A DNA stretch of 64,000 nt from Nemertoderma westbladi (taxonomy: Eukaryota > Xenacoelomorpha > Nemertodermatida > Nemertodermatidae): the NCBI GenBank assembly GCA_032718475.1, contig JAUCBJ010005016.1:1-64000 (forward strand), written 5' to 3'. Shown here piece after piece: positions 22,332 to 33,240 of the stretch. Made by a program: the position numbers and the translations under genes. Below the pieces are notes generated by a model that had not been told where the DNA came from, made no database searches, and was given only the letters and a program-made list of their open reading frames with translations. The stretch's first letter is position 1, and every line of letters starts with the position of its first letter.

Positions 22332-23190
22332 TGTAATTAATCACGTCCATTCTGTTGAAATTTGTACAGTATGAGGTTGACATAATTTTGACTCTTCTCG
22401 TTGAAACTCTTCCACGAATAATGATGGATTGAAATAATTCTTCCACATATTTGCTACTGTAAATGTTGCTTATGATATAAATATCATTCTCCACCACCAA
22501 TTGTCATCCTACAGTAAACTGTGCCCACATATCCCAGAGGACAACAGAACCCTTGCCCTTAGATTATATTTACAAGCCCTGCCCAGCTTACTGATCAATG
22601 CCCATTCAGAGAATATACTGTACTTTATTTGATTTTTTTATTATAATTTTAGCTTTTGCCAACAATTCCATCGACTGAAAATCCTATAGACATATTTTGT
22701 ATTTTATTTTATTTACTAATGTTTGTGTGTAATTAAATTTTATCAATTATAAAGTCATGTAAGACAATCACCGAAAAACATCAGAGATCACAGATAGGCC
22801 CAAGTTAAAAGGTAAATAGAATTAAGTAATATCAGCGTTGGTGGGTGTTTTAAAGATGATTGTAGTTAGTGAAACATAAAATTATTAAAAGCATTTGTGT
22901 ATTTGTTTATGTGATGAAATCGTAATTGACAAGTAAATAAACAACATACTGCACAACATATTAAATAAGACAATAAATAACATTTAGTTTCGTAAGTTAA
23001 ATTTCCTTAGGAGTATTTTTTAATACTCATTACAGTCATCAGTAACGAATCAACAAATAGTCAGCTCCATTATCAAGCCCATTTGCCACAAAGGTACAAA
23101 TAATCGAGACACATCAATGAATTTGTACTTCGGTTGAGCGTTTAGATTTGTCATTCCAATATATTTGTCAAACCTAAAAAATAATACTGT
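22332..23190. other. No gene seen (interior of the 4-kb element)
   Basis: AT-rich unique DNA inside the transposon at 19866-23883. No domain or repeat recognised. Confidence 0.4.
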
Positions 23191-23194
23191 TGTG

Positions 23195-23860
23195 ATTAGA
23201 CACTTGCGTTCTGTATATATTGTGGTAATTAGACACTGAGTATTAATAACTACTACCGTACTCTATATTGTGGTAATTAGACACTTGCGTTCTGTATATT
23301 GTGGTAATTAGATGCCAATGTAAAATAATATTGTGGTAATTAAATGCAGTGTAGTCTTGTGGTAAATAGACACTTGAGTTCTGTATATTGTGGTAATTAG
23401 ATGCCATTGTAAAATAATATTGTGGTAATTAGATGCAGTGTAGTCTTGTGGTAAATAGACACTTGAGTTCTGTATATTGTGGTAATTTGATGCCATTGTA
23501 AAATAATATTGTGGTAATTAGATGCAGTGTAGTCTTGTGGTAAATAGACACTTGAGTTCTGTATATCGTGTTAATTAGATGCCATTGTAAAATAATATTG
23601 TGGTAATTAGATGCAGTGTAGTCTTGTGGTAAATAGACACTTGCATTCTATATATTGTGGTAATTAGATGCCAATGTAAAATAAAAAATAATATTGTGGT
23701 AATTAGATGCAATGTAGTCTTGTGGTAAATAGATACTTGAGTTCTGTATATTGTGGTAATTAGATACCAATGTAAAATAATATTGTGGTAATTAGATGCC
23801 TCTATCGAATTGTTGGGGTAGATTGCGGTAGATTGTGGTAGGTTGGGGTAGATTGTGGTA
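23195..23860 (-). repeat. Minisatellite, right arm (inverted)
   Basis: About six units of the 89-bp repeat in reverse orientation, more divergent from each other than the left-arm copies. They are followed by GTAGATTGTGGTAGGTTGGG units up to the right terminus. Unequal length and divergence of the two arms show that they evolved separately after insertion. Confidence 0.9.
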
Positions 23861-24164
23861 GGTTGGGGTAATTAGTAGGACCCGCACCATCGGCTCCTGG
23901 GGCTATTTAAGTTCTAAAATAAAATAAATTGGATTAGTTCCATGAAGTTTGCATAAATCAAGTAGCCAATGGCTGAATGTCACACTACCATGCACAACTG
24001 CACAATGTCTATTAAGTAATAAAATAATTAATATTTGCAGATCCGATAGGTTATGATATGATTAGATAATTTAATCCATAATTAATTACGAATAAATTAA
24101 ATTAAAAAATTAAATCAAATTTAAGTTCAACCATGTAAATAATATTTTTAACACGTATTGCGAC

Positions 24165-24245
24165 AACTATGGAGAATCGGGAAGCCTGGAAGGATCTCAT
24201 TTACATTGTCCGAGTTCGCTCGACCTAGTAGTAGTAGTAGTAAAA
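24165..24245 (+). mobile_element. 3' tip of a second RTE-like LINE (family B)
   Basis: About 75 bases ending in (TAG)n correspond to the end of the LINE at 46604-47237 on the other strand. The shared strings are ACTATGGAGAATCGGGAAGC, GGATCTCATT and GAGTTCGCTCGACCTAGTA. An extreme 5' truncation is typical of LINE insertion. Confidence 0.75.
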
Positions 24246-24384
24246 CGTATTGTGGGATTATTGTAGTAATGATATACTATAATAATAATAATACTTAATA
24301 ATAATTATTAATGATCTGATTAATATGAAATATTCGTTTAGTTGTCTTGTTGTCATCAAGTTATGACAATACAATATAAATACA

Positions 24385-24605
24385 TTAGAAAGACATTAGT
24401 TAATTATGAATAAATATATAAAATAACATTCTAAAACATATATTAGTTACATTAGTTAATCACATGACATACATTAGTTAATTATGAATAAATATATAAA
24501 ATAACATTCTAAAACGTATCTTACATTAGTTAATTAGTTAATTACATGACTGACATTAGTTAATTATGAATAAATATATAAAATAACATTCTAAAATGTG
24601 TCAAT
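24385..24605. repeat. Three AT-rich tandem repeats
   Basis: Three units contain GACATTAGTTAATTATGAAT or close variants followed by AAATATATAAAATAACATTC. Spacing is about 80-90 bases. No coding capacity. Confidence 0.8.
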
Positions 24606-24709
24606 GATCAATATCATATAAGAAAAGTGGTGCCTGTAGTGAGGGAGCCATATCTTGAGTAAAATGAAGCATGCAAACTATAACATATAATGCAATGATT
24701 AATAAATAT

Positions 24710-25545
24710 TTAATTATCAGGGTCTCTTATAAACATATGCTGTTTCCATTGAATTTTTCCATGAACCAGTGCACCATTGTAGGAGATCGACACAATCGAG
24801 ACTTTTCTTGAACAGGTTAAGCAATTTTGCGTATGCGACTGATTCTGGAAGGGAGTTCTACAAATCCAGCCGTCGAACAGAGAAATGGCTAGAAAAGCTA
24901 GCCCGGTTGGATTGAGGTATGTGAAGCTTTCGGGGATGTCCACATGTGCAAGTTGATGCGAGTGTAAAAAATCGGTTGAGAGTTAGAGGAGTCAATCCGG
25001 ATAACATTTTGTATATTTCAATTAGATAAGCAGCAATCCGCCGTTCCTCCAATGGTTTTAAACCGCATATCTTTAGTCTATCTCTGTCGGCACATCCATA
25101 CATTCGCACATCATGTGAAGTACCTTTGAACTTTCTCCACTATATTTATGTCACGATCGAGATCGGCACACCATATAATTTAAATATGTTCAAGAATTGA
25201 ATGTGCGGAAGTGCAATAAAGATCGCAAATAAATGCAATTTCCCGATGTCCAAACGCTCGCTTGATTTGGAAGCAAACTCACTGTGACTTTCCTGTAATG
25301 AAGGATACATGCTCAGAGAAGTGGAGGTCTGTAGAAACAATGATCCCAAGATCACGTTCAAAAGGCTGATGCTTAATGGTGGTTCCATTTATTGTGTATG
25401 TTCGCATATTATTCTGAGTTGATGATTGTTGCAGTGAGACACAGGAACACTTTGTGAGGTTAAAATCCATTTGCCATTTTTCTGACCAATCAAAGAGTTT
25501 GTTTACATCAGATTGCAGAGCTGTCGATATAAGTTTGTGTTTCAT
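24710..25545 (-). pseudogene. CR1/L2-like reverse transcriptase C-terminal remnant
   Basis: On the minus strand, the segment 25279-25545 carries LQSDVNKLFDWSEKWQMDFN and DLGIIVSTDLHFSEHV, the post-catalytic region of CR1-type reverse transcriptases. The frames 24858-25109 and 24710-24943 continue with LEERRIAAYLIEIYKMLSG and FSVRRLDL-type C-terminal motifs. At least two frameshifts separate them, and the palm with FADD is missing. A dead, 5'-truncated LINE. Confidence 0.7.
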
Positions 25546-26474
25546 TATAAAATTACGTAATTAGGGCTACATAGTACATACTGTATAAATTTACTGAATA
25601 TAAACGAACTTGTATATTTTATTTACCCTATCTAATTACGGTTGTACATCAATATGCCTTATCTAACTTATTTTGTACTGTATAACGGGTTGTCCAGACA
25701 CAAGGCCATATATCGCAACACCACTCCAAGATAAACATGTATATAACGTTTCTCTCCAATCGTAGAAGAAATATGGCCGTTTGGAATAATCAAATTAAAA
25801 TTTACTTTCAAATAAGTCAATAAACTGGTTTCTAATAATTACGTACAAAATATTGCCACTTTTACTGCATAATAATGATTATATACATACAAATACAAAT
25901 TAGATTATAAAATATACTTTCTTTCGATTTATTTACTTATTGAAATGGAACATGGCTAGGACTATGTCCCCCATTTCCCATCTCAATTATAAAGAACAAA
26001 TAATAACAAAAGAACTAAAATATAAAACGTATTTGAGGCTAAGTATTTAACTAAATATTATTCCGTTCAAGGCTGATAATCAAATTTAATATAAAAATAC
26101 GTAATAATTTCTTTCATTTTCGAAATTTTACTTAATTTCTTATAAAAAACGCAAATCACCTTAGTTTGGGTTTGGGGTGAGATTACAGTACAAGTACAAT
26201 ATAATTACAATATACAAATATTAGCACAAATAATAACAAACAATTACATCTGTATTTACTATTTCTAACGGACTATAAAGTATTTCCTTTCAATATTTTT
26301 CGGCCTTCTTAATACTTTATATAAAAAATTATGTCTATACTAAATCAAATAACCAATAAGTATAACATATATTAAAATCCAATTGTGATGGCTGGGCAAT
26401 AAATCTGGAAGTAAATATCAGAGCGACGATGATATATAAAGGATTGGACATAATCGGGCTTAATAATACATGCG
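25546..26474. other. No gene seen
   Basis: Very AT-rich, with no ORF or repeat that I can interpret. It includes the presumed 3' flank of the minus-strand gene at 26475. Confidence 0.4.
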
Positions 26475-27311
26475 TCAAAACTTCCCGAAATAGTTTGGAG
26501 TAAAATTGAAGTACAATAAAGTCATATAAATCGCAATCGTGGATATGGTTAGTAGATGGATGGATGGCGCGAATCTTTTGGATATCAGAACAGCTTGCGT
26601 TATCTTTCTGCGTCGTATCTTTACCTCATCACGATACTCAGACGTGAGCCCTTTCTCCGGATGTTGCGGGTCCAATGTTGACCAAGGACTTGAGAGTTCC
26701 AAACCCGCGGGTTTGGTACTCGAGTCCTGCCCCTGCGCCGCTTTGCGCCGCGGCTCCAAATCTTTATACACTCGATAAAGCGAAATGGCAGTGGTCATTT
26801 CCACTAAAGCAGGAGTAGTACGAGTTCCAATCTCACTATAAGGATCTGGAGTCGTAATCATCAGTGTAACATGCGTTGGGGGTTTCTTTCCGCTAAAATC
26901 GATGGTTATCATCGGGTTACTCATCGGATATCCTCCTTCATTATTCCTGAGAAATGGATGCGCTTTACAATGTGCCAATATCGGCTCGGGTCTTTGTTCA
27001 TTTATACGATCAGGGATGGAGATGTCTTGTTTGTTCATACACTCGCTACATTTATAGAACAATTTATACACACTGAAGACCTTCGATGTTTCCTCGTCCT
27101 CTCCTTGTGTTCGCTGGTATAAATGCATTCCATCAAACTGGTGTCTCATGGCAGGTAAGGGTTCATCATGTGATAGAAACATATTCATGTGGTACATTCT
27201 AGCAATCTCCTCATCGGGGTTAGCGCTTACATCACACACGTCGACGGCGAAATCATAAGGGTATCGGCACCTATATTCACGCCGCAACACCTCCATTCGG
27301 TCCTCAACCAT
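26475..27311 (-). CDS. Unrecognised 278-aa protein with C-terminal membrane segment
   Basis: I do not recognise this protein. Seen: an acidic N-terminal half; a possible zinc site made by CSECMNKQD and, 25 residues on, AHCKAHPF (about residues 90-125); a beta-rich stretch THVTLMITTPDP; a low-complexity charged region (about 180-230); a basic run KIRRRK; and a C-terminal hydrophobic segment (LLTISTIAIYMTLLYFNF) that could anchor the protein. Codon use is richer in GC than the flanks. The ATG at 27311 overlaps the stop of the ORF at 27304-27495 by eight bases. That suggests either coupled viral-style genes or one gene split by a frameshift. An endogenous viral or selfish-element gene is possible; no homolog can be claimed. 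Confidence 0.55.
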   Translation of the reverse strand: MVEDRMEVLRREYRCRYPYDFAVDVCDVSANPDEEIARMYHMNMFLSHDEPLPAMRHQFDGMHLYQRTQGEDEETSKVFSVYKLFYKCSECMNKQDISIPDRINEQRPEPILAHCKAHPFLRNNEGGYPMSNPMITIDFSGKKPPTHVTLMITTPDPYSEIGTRTTPALVEMTTAISLYRVYKDLEPRRKAAQGQDSSTKPAGLELSSPWSTLDPQHPEKGLTSEYRDEVKIRRRKITQAVLISKRFAPSIHLLTISTIAIYMTLLYFNFTPNYFGKF

Positions 27312-27495
27312 CCTTCAACCTGTCCTTTCTCAACCCTTTGTCGTAATTAGGCTTAATGTTCGTATTCAGATCCACCACGGATCGCCCATGATAATACACG
27401 TTCGCATCTTTGCATCCATGGCAAGCGAATGGCAGCTCCGCTACTTCCTTGGTGGTCCACCCTCTCTTAGGTTCCATAGGGATAAGTCTTTTCAT
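27304..27495 (-). CDS. Unrecognised 63-aa ORF with CxxC, upstream partner of 26475-27311
   Basis: It starts at the ATG at 27495. It contains KRGWTTKEVAELPF, then CHGCKDANVYYHGRSVVDLN and a basic end (LRKDRLKDG). The CxxC could be half of a zinc site whose other half is in the next ORF. The stop overlaps the downstream ATG. The frame offset (-1/+2) leaves open a programmed frameshift, a one-base indel or two genes. Upstream sequence to 27643 is AT-rich and could hold a promoter. Confidence 0.45.
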   Translation of the reverse strand: MKRLIPMEPKRGWTTKEVAELPFACHGCKDANVYYHGRSVVDLNTNIKPNYDKGLRKDRLKDG

Positions 27496-27652
27496 TCTCG
27501 ATAGTTAATTATATCCTCTAATATATATCCAACCGGATTAACTTTTGTAAGTTAGTTAATCTGCGAATTGACCAATTAGTTAGTAAGATGGGATCAACTT
27601 CGCGAGCTACCTGGCCCGCCTTCCGGCAGTTCAGGTTCAGCTCCCCAGACCC

Positions 27653-28233
27653 CATTCTGCTAAGTAGGGCATGTACGCCGAACGCGTTCGGCGCACAATT
27701 TTTTCCATAATTTGGAGCAGGCGCAGAAAATTGAGAGCGCAGCGCAGCGCGCGCAGCGCGCAGGCGCAGAAAATTTAGAGCGCGGCGCGACAGGCGCAGG
27801 CGCAGAAAATTGATAGCACGGCTCAGACTTGCACTACAGCACTAAGTCAGTACCGGTAAGTAGACCTACCCGCTACCCCTGGCAGTCTGCTGACTACCGG
27901 TAACAGGGTAATGACAATACAGATAAGACTGTAAGAAATACTGAAATAATAAGCCTCCTACAGTCCTACTTGCTACTTGGCTACTTGGTGTGCTTTAGGC
28001 CAGTCTGCCAGTACAGCAGTAGGCAGGCAGGTACGTGGTAGGAGATTTCGCGCAGTCTGGCAGTATTTCTGCTGTGCGCGCCAATCTCGCGCAGAATTTC
28101 TGCTGCGCGCGCCAATCTCGCGCAGTTTTTTTGCTGCGCACGCGGATTTTGCACTGTTTTCGACTGCGCAGGCGCACAATTTTTTCTGCGCCGCGTCGCG
28201 TTCGGCGCACAAAAAAATCACTTAGCATACAGG
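27653..28233. mobile_element. GC-rich MITE-like element (GCGCAG repeats)
   Basis: CCCAGACCC occurs directly on both sides (27644-27652 and 28234-28242). Near each end the string TGCTAAGT appears in inverted orientation (27657-27664 and about 28219-28226), followed by GCGTTCGGCGCACAA-type sequence. The interior is packed with GCGCAG/CTGCGCGC units in both orientations, so it could fold extensively. ORFs in several frames are by-products. Exact ends are uncertain by a few bases. Confidence 0.5.
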
Positions 28234-28242
28234 CCCAGACCC

Positions 28243-28958
28243 TGTCTCACTCTTAAGCTACCTTCAGTATATATACTCTGTACTCTACACCTTATACCTA
28301 AAACTTCGGAGATAAACTGGCCGTGACTGACTCCTTTTTGATACCCAAACTACTCCCTATACTTGTACTAGAATAGTGTAGTTAGAATGGGCATTATCCG
28401 GGGCGCTCGACTATACCAAACCCACGGGTTTGATCATCAAACGCCTCTCTCCACTACAAACTCCTGAGTGGTGTCTGTGTACGCCGCTGGTGCTACTAAC
28501 CTTTAGCACCCTTGGTTGTTGTACTGTTGGCACCAATCTGTGGAATCTACTGAACTCAATAGTCAATGTTAAGTCAAATATAATTTTGAATAAAATTTAT
28601 TTGATAGCCACCCCACCAGACAAATTTCCAAATGCAATTCACCACAATCCCGCTCCTATGCACTTCCGAGTATTTGCTTACGAGGAATGCATACGGAGTG
28701 AATTTGTGTTGACATTAATTTTGTTTTGAGGCAGAAGACAAGTTATAGTCTCCTGTCTCAATGCGTGTTTCCTCTAATAACACGATATTCTGCACTGGTC
28801 TGTCCAAGGTGTGCAAACCCTTGGCTTTATACTTTTTCTTATTTGTACACTTGCACCTCACTTTGACTGTAACGGTACTGTTAGCGTATCCAATTCGCTG
28901 CACTACCCAGCAGAAAATGGGGAAAGTGGCATTTTACCAATTATGGTTGAATACTGAT
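28243..28958. other. No gene seen
   Basis: Short ORFs only and no domain. A palindrome TTAGGTGACATTA-CCAATA-TAATGTCACCTAA at 28959-28990 marks the boundary with the BEL/Pao remains. Confidence 0.4.
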
Positions 28959-28979
28959 TAGGTGACATTACCAATATAA

Positions 28980-29360
28980 TGTCACCTAACAATTGGCACC
29001 TAGCAATATACAGTGCCAGCCACAGGGAGAGATGCCAGCACACAGCTCATCTCGGGGTAGAAGCTAGCATAGGAACAGGGGATAGATCAACCAATGGAGG
29101 GACAACATGTGTCCAATTACAGCGCATCCACTGGTTGTCCACACCTAGGTAATTAATATGTCCCATGTAATATATAACAGTTACTCTGTCAATTGTACTT
29201 TAGTTGGTATATTGGGTGAGCAGAAGTCGGACGGTTTTCAACCGTCGCCGTTGTTGTCTGCTATCATTGTGATTACTGTTGTACTGATTACTACCGGTAC
29301 TTGTATACTTATGAGAGATTAACAACATTAACACCAAACTCCTTTATTATAACAAGCCTT
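28980..29360 (-). repeat. Probable 3' LTR of the BEL/Pao element (single copy)
   Basis: The segment lies directly after the integrase stop. On the plus strand its outer boundary reads TGTCACCTAAC, i.e. ...GGTGACA on the element strand, the expected CA end. No partner LTR is in the window, so the limits rest on position and the TG/CA rule only. Confidence 0.35.
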
Positions 29361-29384
29361 TGGCCTTCAGTTATTCAGTCACAG

Positions 29385-30182
29385 TTAGCGGACGCGGCGA
29401 CGCGTATTGAACCAAGACAAAACCCGGTCGGGATTCACTGCCAACTCAAGGATCCCGTCACAGGTACGTACTACGTCATGTACGTCTGGGTGTATGTGTA
29501 GGATTACACCAGTTTCCCAATATTTTCGCTTTATGATCAGTTCTGTTATTAACACATAGTCCCCTCTCTGGAGACTACGACCCGTTTTGTACCACTTGGA
29601 TCTGGTGGATATTGTGGGAAGATAATAGTCCCGCCAATATTCCCAGAAGGTATATGCTATGAGCTGGGATACTTTCCAACTTTTCCAACTATATAAGTCG
29701 CTATTGACAGGCTCTGATGCCGGTACAAGAAATGCTGGATTCTGCATAAGCAGGTGACTTGGTGTTAACGTAACACGATCTGGCATCATAGCTATCGGTC
29801 TCGAATTTAGGGTATGTTCGATTTCAGTAAAAGCTGTTACCAACTCATCGTCCGTCAGCTGTTTATTTACTGGCATTGTCTTGGCAATGGCCTGTTTTAT
29901 GGAGTGAATGAGGCGCTCCCAACTTCCACCTCTCCAAGGACTCTCCGGAGTGTTAAAATTCCACTCAATTCTCTGTGGCAAAAGAGCTGCAGAGATTTCC
30001 TTGTTCTGCACAATTCTGTGAGCTGCATTAAGCTCATTATCTCCTCCGACAAAGTTAGTACCTTTATCGGAGAAGAACGCCTTCACTAACCCTCTCCTGG
30101 CTATGAATCTTTTCAAGGCCTGGAGTAGGGATTTGGTTGACATGTCTGCCACACGTTCTATATGTACGGCTCTGCTAGCCAT
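29385..30182 (-). pseudogene. BEL/Pao integrase (C-terminal two thirds)
   Basis: Typical Pao integrase order: ASRAVHIERVADMST, ARRGLVKAFFSDKGTNFVG (second catalytic Asp), WNFNTPESPWRGGSWERLI (the GG.WER signature with catalytic Glu), TLNSRPI, PSHLLM, and the end WKVSQLIAYTFWEYWRDYYL plus GDYVLI. Upstream, to about 30347, the same family continues as PPFTNTSVDCFGPIEANS but is broken by stops. The enzyme would insert the element's cDNA; here it is disconnected from the other domains. Confidence 0.8.
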
Positions 30183-30349
30183 TCATATTAATAGCAGACC
30201 CCATCTTTTGTGAGTTAGTTGTCCACTGTTTGCTTCAATAGGGCCAAAACAATCCACACTTGTGTTCGTAAATGGTGGATCGTATGCCTGTACTCACGCC
30301 TTAGGGAGTTCAGACATTTCCTCTTCTAGCACTTGGGCATTTACTCTTT

Positions 30350-30942
30350 TACAAACCACTACTACTACTAGGATCGGCATGCTGCATTGCAGCTGCATTA
30401 TTAAGAATGCTGTGCTGGCTTGTTGACAAAATTGCGCCGCCACAACTCCCTATCACCCATGACATTTGCTAGATCATCCGCTTCTTCAAGGCCAGTGTCC
30501 TTTAAGATGCGTCTCAAGAAAGTCATGGGCTGTCCACCATGCTTATTCACTCCATGAGGCTGCCAAAGTACAAGATTATGCACTGACTGGTCCTCACGGC
30601 GAAAGCAATGTCCTGCAAAGCCGAGGCGATTTTGTTCTACTGTCAAGCATGGGGGAACCAATGAGACACCTCCAATGTTATGTCTGGTTGGAGATGTGTG
30701 CATTGTACTTGACACAATGAACCCGGCATAGCATTCTTGTGAATGTGCCATCCAGAGATTTGGTGTCCTCAGCAGTTAGAGCCCAGCATGGACTCCCATA
30801 GAGGAGTACTGGAACTACTGCTGCTCTAAATAATCGGACCTTAAGTTTCCGATTAATTCTCGGTAACTTCCAAATCCTGGAAAGCCTATTCAAGGCTGCC
30901 CATGCCTTTCCCTTACGTATTCGAAGGTCCTTACCTGACTTC
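30350..30942 (-). mobile_element. RTE-like LINE, copy 4 (family A), 5' truncated
   Basis: The 3' end (TACTACTACTAGGATCGGCA on the plus strand) and the reverse transcriptase C-terminus match copies 1-3. Included are AEDTKSLDGTFTRM and GHCFRREDQSVHNLVLW. The insert interrupts BEL/Pao integrase upstream sequence. A one-base change splits the C-terminal frame. Confidence 0.8.
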
Positions 30943-31073
30943 TGGTCAATCCTTCAGGTTAGGCTGTTAATAGCCAAAGACAAACCGCAACCAACATAAT
31001 TGGATAAATTACAGGGCTGTAGTGCTGTTTGCAGAGTGTAGGAGATGGTCTCTGCTCTATTACTAACCATTTA

Positions 31074-32100
31074 CGTCCATTACAATAAAATACACAATAA
31101 AGACTTACTGCAATGAAGTTAGTTTTTTGTCTCAAGTTACAAGACAATAAGTGTAGACAATAAGTCTGCTTTGCACTGAAAGCAATGAGTCGAATACATC
31201 ACCCCATCTTCTAATATTTTCAAAATTTTCCCTTTTTCTGTAATGGACATAATTTTTGACTTGGTCTATTACAACCACTTAGTAGAGCATGATACCCTAT
31301 GTTTGAAGTCACCAAAGATCCTTCACTGTATCTCCATTAGTTTTCTGTCAGTCATTTGGTATTATATATTGATTCCTTCTCCACATTAGATGGTTACTGC
31401 TCTCTATAACCAACCACTGGTACCTATTTTATGACATACTTCCAATTTTAGCATGGTTTTTGTTTAATGATAAGCCTAATATATTAAATTTATTCTATTG
31501 GTAACATTTATATGGTGGAAAGCAGGTCCAACCAATGGTAGTACAAAAATGAGAGGATCCAATGTTAAGGGTTTAAATCACAGAAAACTTAAACAAAAAT
31601 CAACCTGTCTCGGGAAACTAAAATTATTGCACTACTTACAATTTTCCTCCCAAATTCTTGCCATTAATTATTGTTATTTATGTTCTGATTCACTTAATTT
31701 ATATTCAACAGCCCTCAATAATGCCTAAAAACACAACAGGACCAGTAATTCTCATTGTAAGAATTTCCTCGCTTAAACATAAGTCTACACAAATTACGTC
31801 CGTTACAATAAATACACAACAAAGACATGCTGCATTGATGTTAGTTTTTTTTCTCAAGTTACTAGACAATAAGTCTGCTTTGCACTGAAAGTGATGAGTT
31901 TAATACATTACCCTTCCTCCGGTTTTTTTTAAATTTTACCCTTTTCCATAACGGATGTAATTTTTGACTTGGTCTATTACAACCGTATAGTAGAACATTA
32001 TACCCTATATATATATGAAATTTCCAAATCTCTGACACTGTAACTCCATTATTTTTTCTGTCAGTAATTGGTTATTTTATTTTTTCCTTGTCCCCATGAG
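31074..32100. repeat. Diverged direct duplication of about 350 bp
   Basis: The sequence at about 31074-31390 recurs at about 31799-32090. Shared strings include AAGTCTGCTTTGCACTGAAAG and TTTTTGACTTGGTCTATTACA. Roughly 15 percent divergence by eye. The unit spacing is about 725 bp. It has no coding content and sits inside the BEL/Pao region, possibly part of another element's LTR. Confidence 0.7.
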
Positions 32101-32206
32101 GTGTAGATAATTGCAAAAATATTTGAATTTATGAACATATGATTTATTGAATATATTTAATTCATATTCAGTCCCGGAGACATCGAGTTGGGTATGGAAC
32201 CCATTC

Positions 32207-32594
32207 CTATGGTGCGAGTAATGGGACTCGGATGGAACCCAAACACGGATAAGTTCCAGGTAAGGGTGATATTTTAGCCCAGTAGCCCAGACAAGACCTT
32301 GACCAAGAGGATCTGCTTATCGATTTCAACTCTATTCTTACCTCCTCTGCATATTGGAAGCTAGAAATGGCCCTCGCCACTTCCTCATCTATATATGATA
32401 ATGTGGATGCGGTGTCCAGCAGCACATATATTCTCTTTGACCCCATGTCTCCAGTAAGTTTTACCAGTATCAGGCTGAATATTTCTGACGTGGCCAATGA
32501 TAGATTTGTGCTGGTTGAGGCCATCTGAATTATCGTTGGTAAATTCCTGGCAGGTCACCTCCCTCATGCTCACTTCCCCATCCTCATCTGACAA
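32207..32594 (-). pseudogene. BEL/Pao aspartic protease segment
   Basis: The frame contains IYVLLDTASTLSYIDEEVAR, equivalent to the retropepsin active-site loop (LLDSGSTxSYI in the family), with alanine in place of the usual glycine. A frameshift near 32400-32520 separates the upstream part (EVTCQEFTNDN). The protease would process the polyprotein; the frame breaks and replaced residue suggest it is dead. Confidence 0.65.
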
Positions 32595-32795
32595 ACCTGG
32601 TTGATATCCATCGTCTAAGATGCGGTGTACGTATTCTTCCTTATTGTCACAGGATCTCTACTTACCCTCTTTTGGGGGTTCCTTTGTAAATATTGGTATG
32701 TTGGAGTTATGGAAATCCGCATGTAACAGCTTGTGGTATAGTCTACCACACTCACACATCCATCCGTCTTTACTAGGCCTATTCAGGCACTAGTG

Positions 32796-33239
32796 TCATA
32801 CGTGACCTGGAGCAAGACATGCCCAACAGGTGTCTAATGTCCACACTTGAACCCTTCGCTGTTCTGAGCTCAGCTCCTTGAAGTGTCTACAGCTGTCCAA
32901 CTTATGATCGTCTGATCTTACTTCCTTTAGTAGGCAAAATTGACAGCCTACAAATCTGTCTGGCAACTCCTGTTGTTTTGTCCTAGGTCTATCTGACCTT
33001 TCACCTGACCATACTCGCGAGTCTGGTCTAAAGGCAGGGGTACTCGGATTGTATTTGTCGATCGAGTTAAACGTCACAGTTGGTTTGTCTTCGTCTAAAC
33101 TCACCATTGACCTTCCTATAGCAGGCTTGATCTCTCTCATGTTCTCTTCTGAGAAGTTAGACTTCATCTCTGCTACGGCGTCTGTTGCTATCATGTCGTG
33201 GATGTGTCTGAGTGTTAACACTTTGTTCTGACCCTCCAT
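32796..33239 (-). pseudogene. BEL/Pao Gag-like segment with zinc-knuckle-type cysteines
   Basis: The 147-codon frame ends in CQFCLLKEVRSDDHKLDSCR and CWACLAPGHV. The CxxC...H..C and C..C...GH patterns are those of Pao Gag zinc knuckles. It starts at the MEGQNKV codon at 33239, exactly where recognisable Gypsy sequence begins on the other strand, so the N-terminus is probably lost. Confidence 0.65.
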
Positions 33240-33240
33240 T

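Larger units (their letters stand above)
19866..23883. mobile_element. 4-kb transposon with minisatellite arms, 8-bp duplication GCACCATC
   Basis: The left end CGGTCCTACTAATTACCCC and right end GGGGTAATTAGTAGGACCC are inverted repeats, flanked by GCACCATC at 19858-19865 and 23884-23891. Both arms consist of tandem units (about 89 bp, plus short CTACCACAATC units near the tips) in opposite orientations. The left arm has about a dozen units and the right arm about six. The middle (about 21.2-23.2 kb) is unrelated to the arms and contains a decayed reverse transcriptase piece, so the element is non-autonomous or carries captured DNA. Confidence 0.85.
28980..33239 (-). mobile_element. BEL/Pao LTR retrotransposon, fragmentary
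   Basis: In minus-strand order the region has a gag-like segment (33239-32796), a protease segment (32594-32207), a long gap without reverse transcriptase, a LINE insertion (30942-30350), integrase (about 30347-29385) and a probable 3' LTR (about 29360-28980). Reverse transcriptase and RNase H are deleted. No 5' LTR is seen, because Gypsy sequence begins abruptly at 33241. Confidence 0.75.

Noticed and set aside
26699-28433. Palindromes CCAAACCCGCGGGTTTGG and CCAAACCCACGGGTTTG 1.7 kb apart
   Set aside because: Short similar palindromes without further flanking similarity; may be chance.
28430-28729. 99-codon plus-strand ORF
   Set aside because: No recognisable domain and no supporting signals; lies between a MITE-like element and an LTR.
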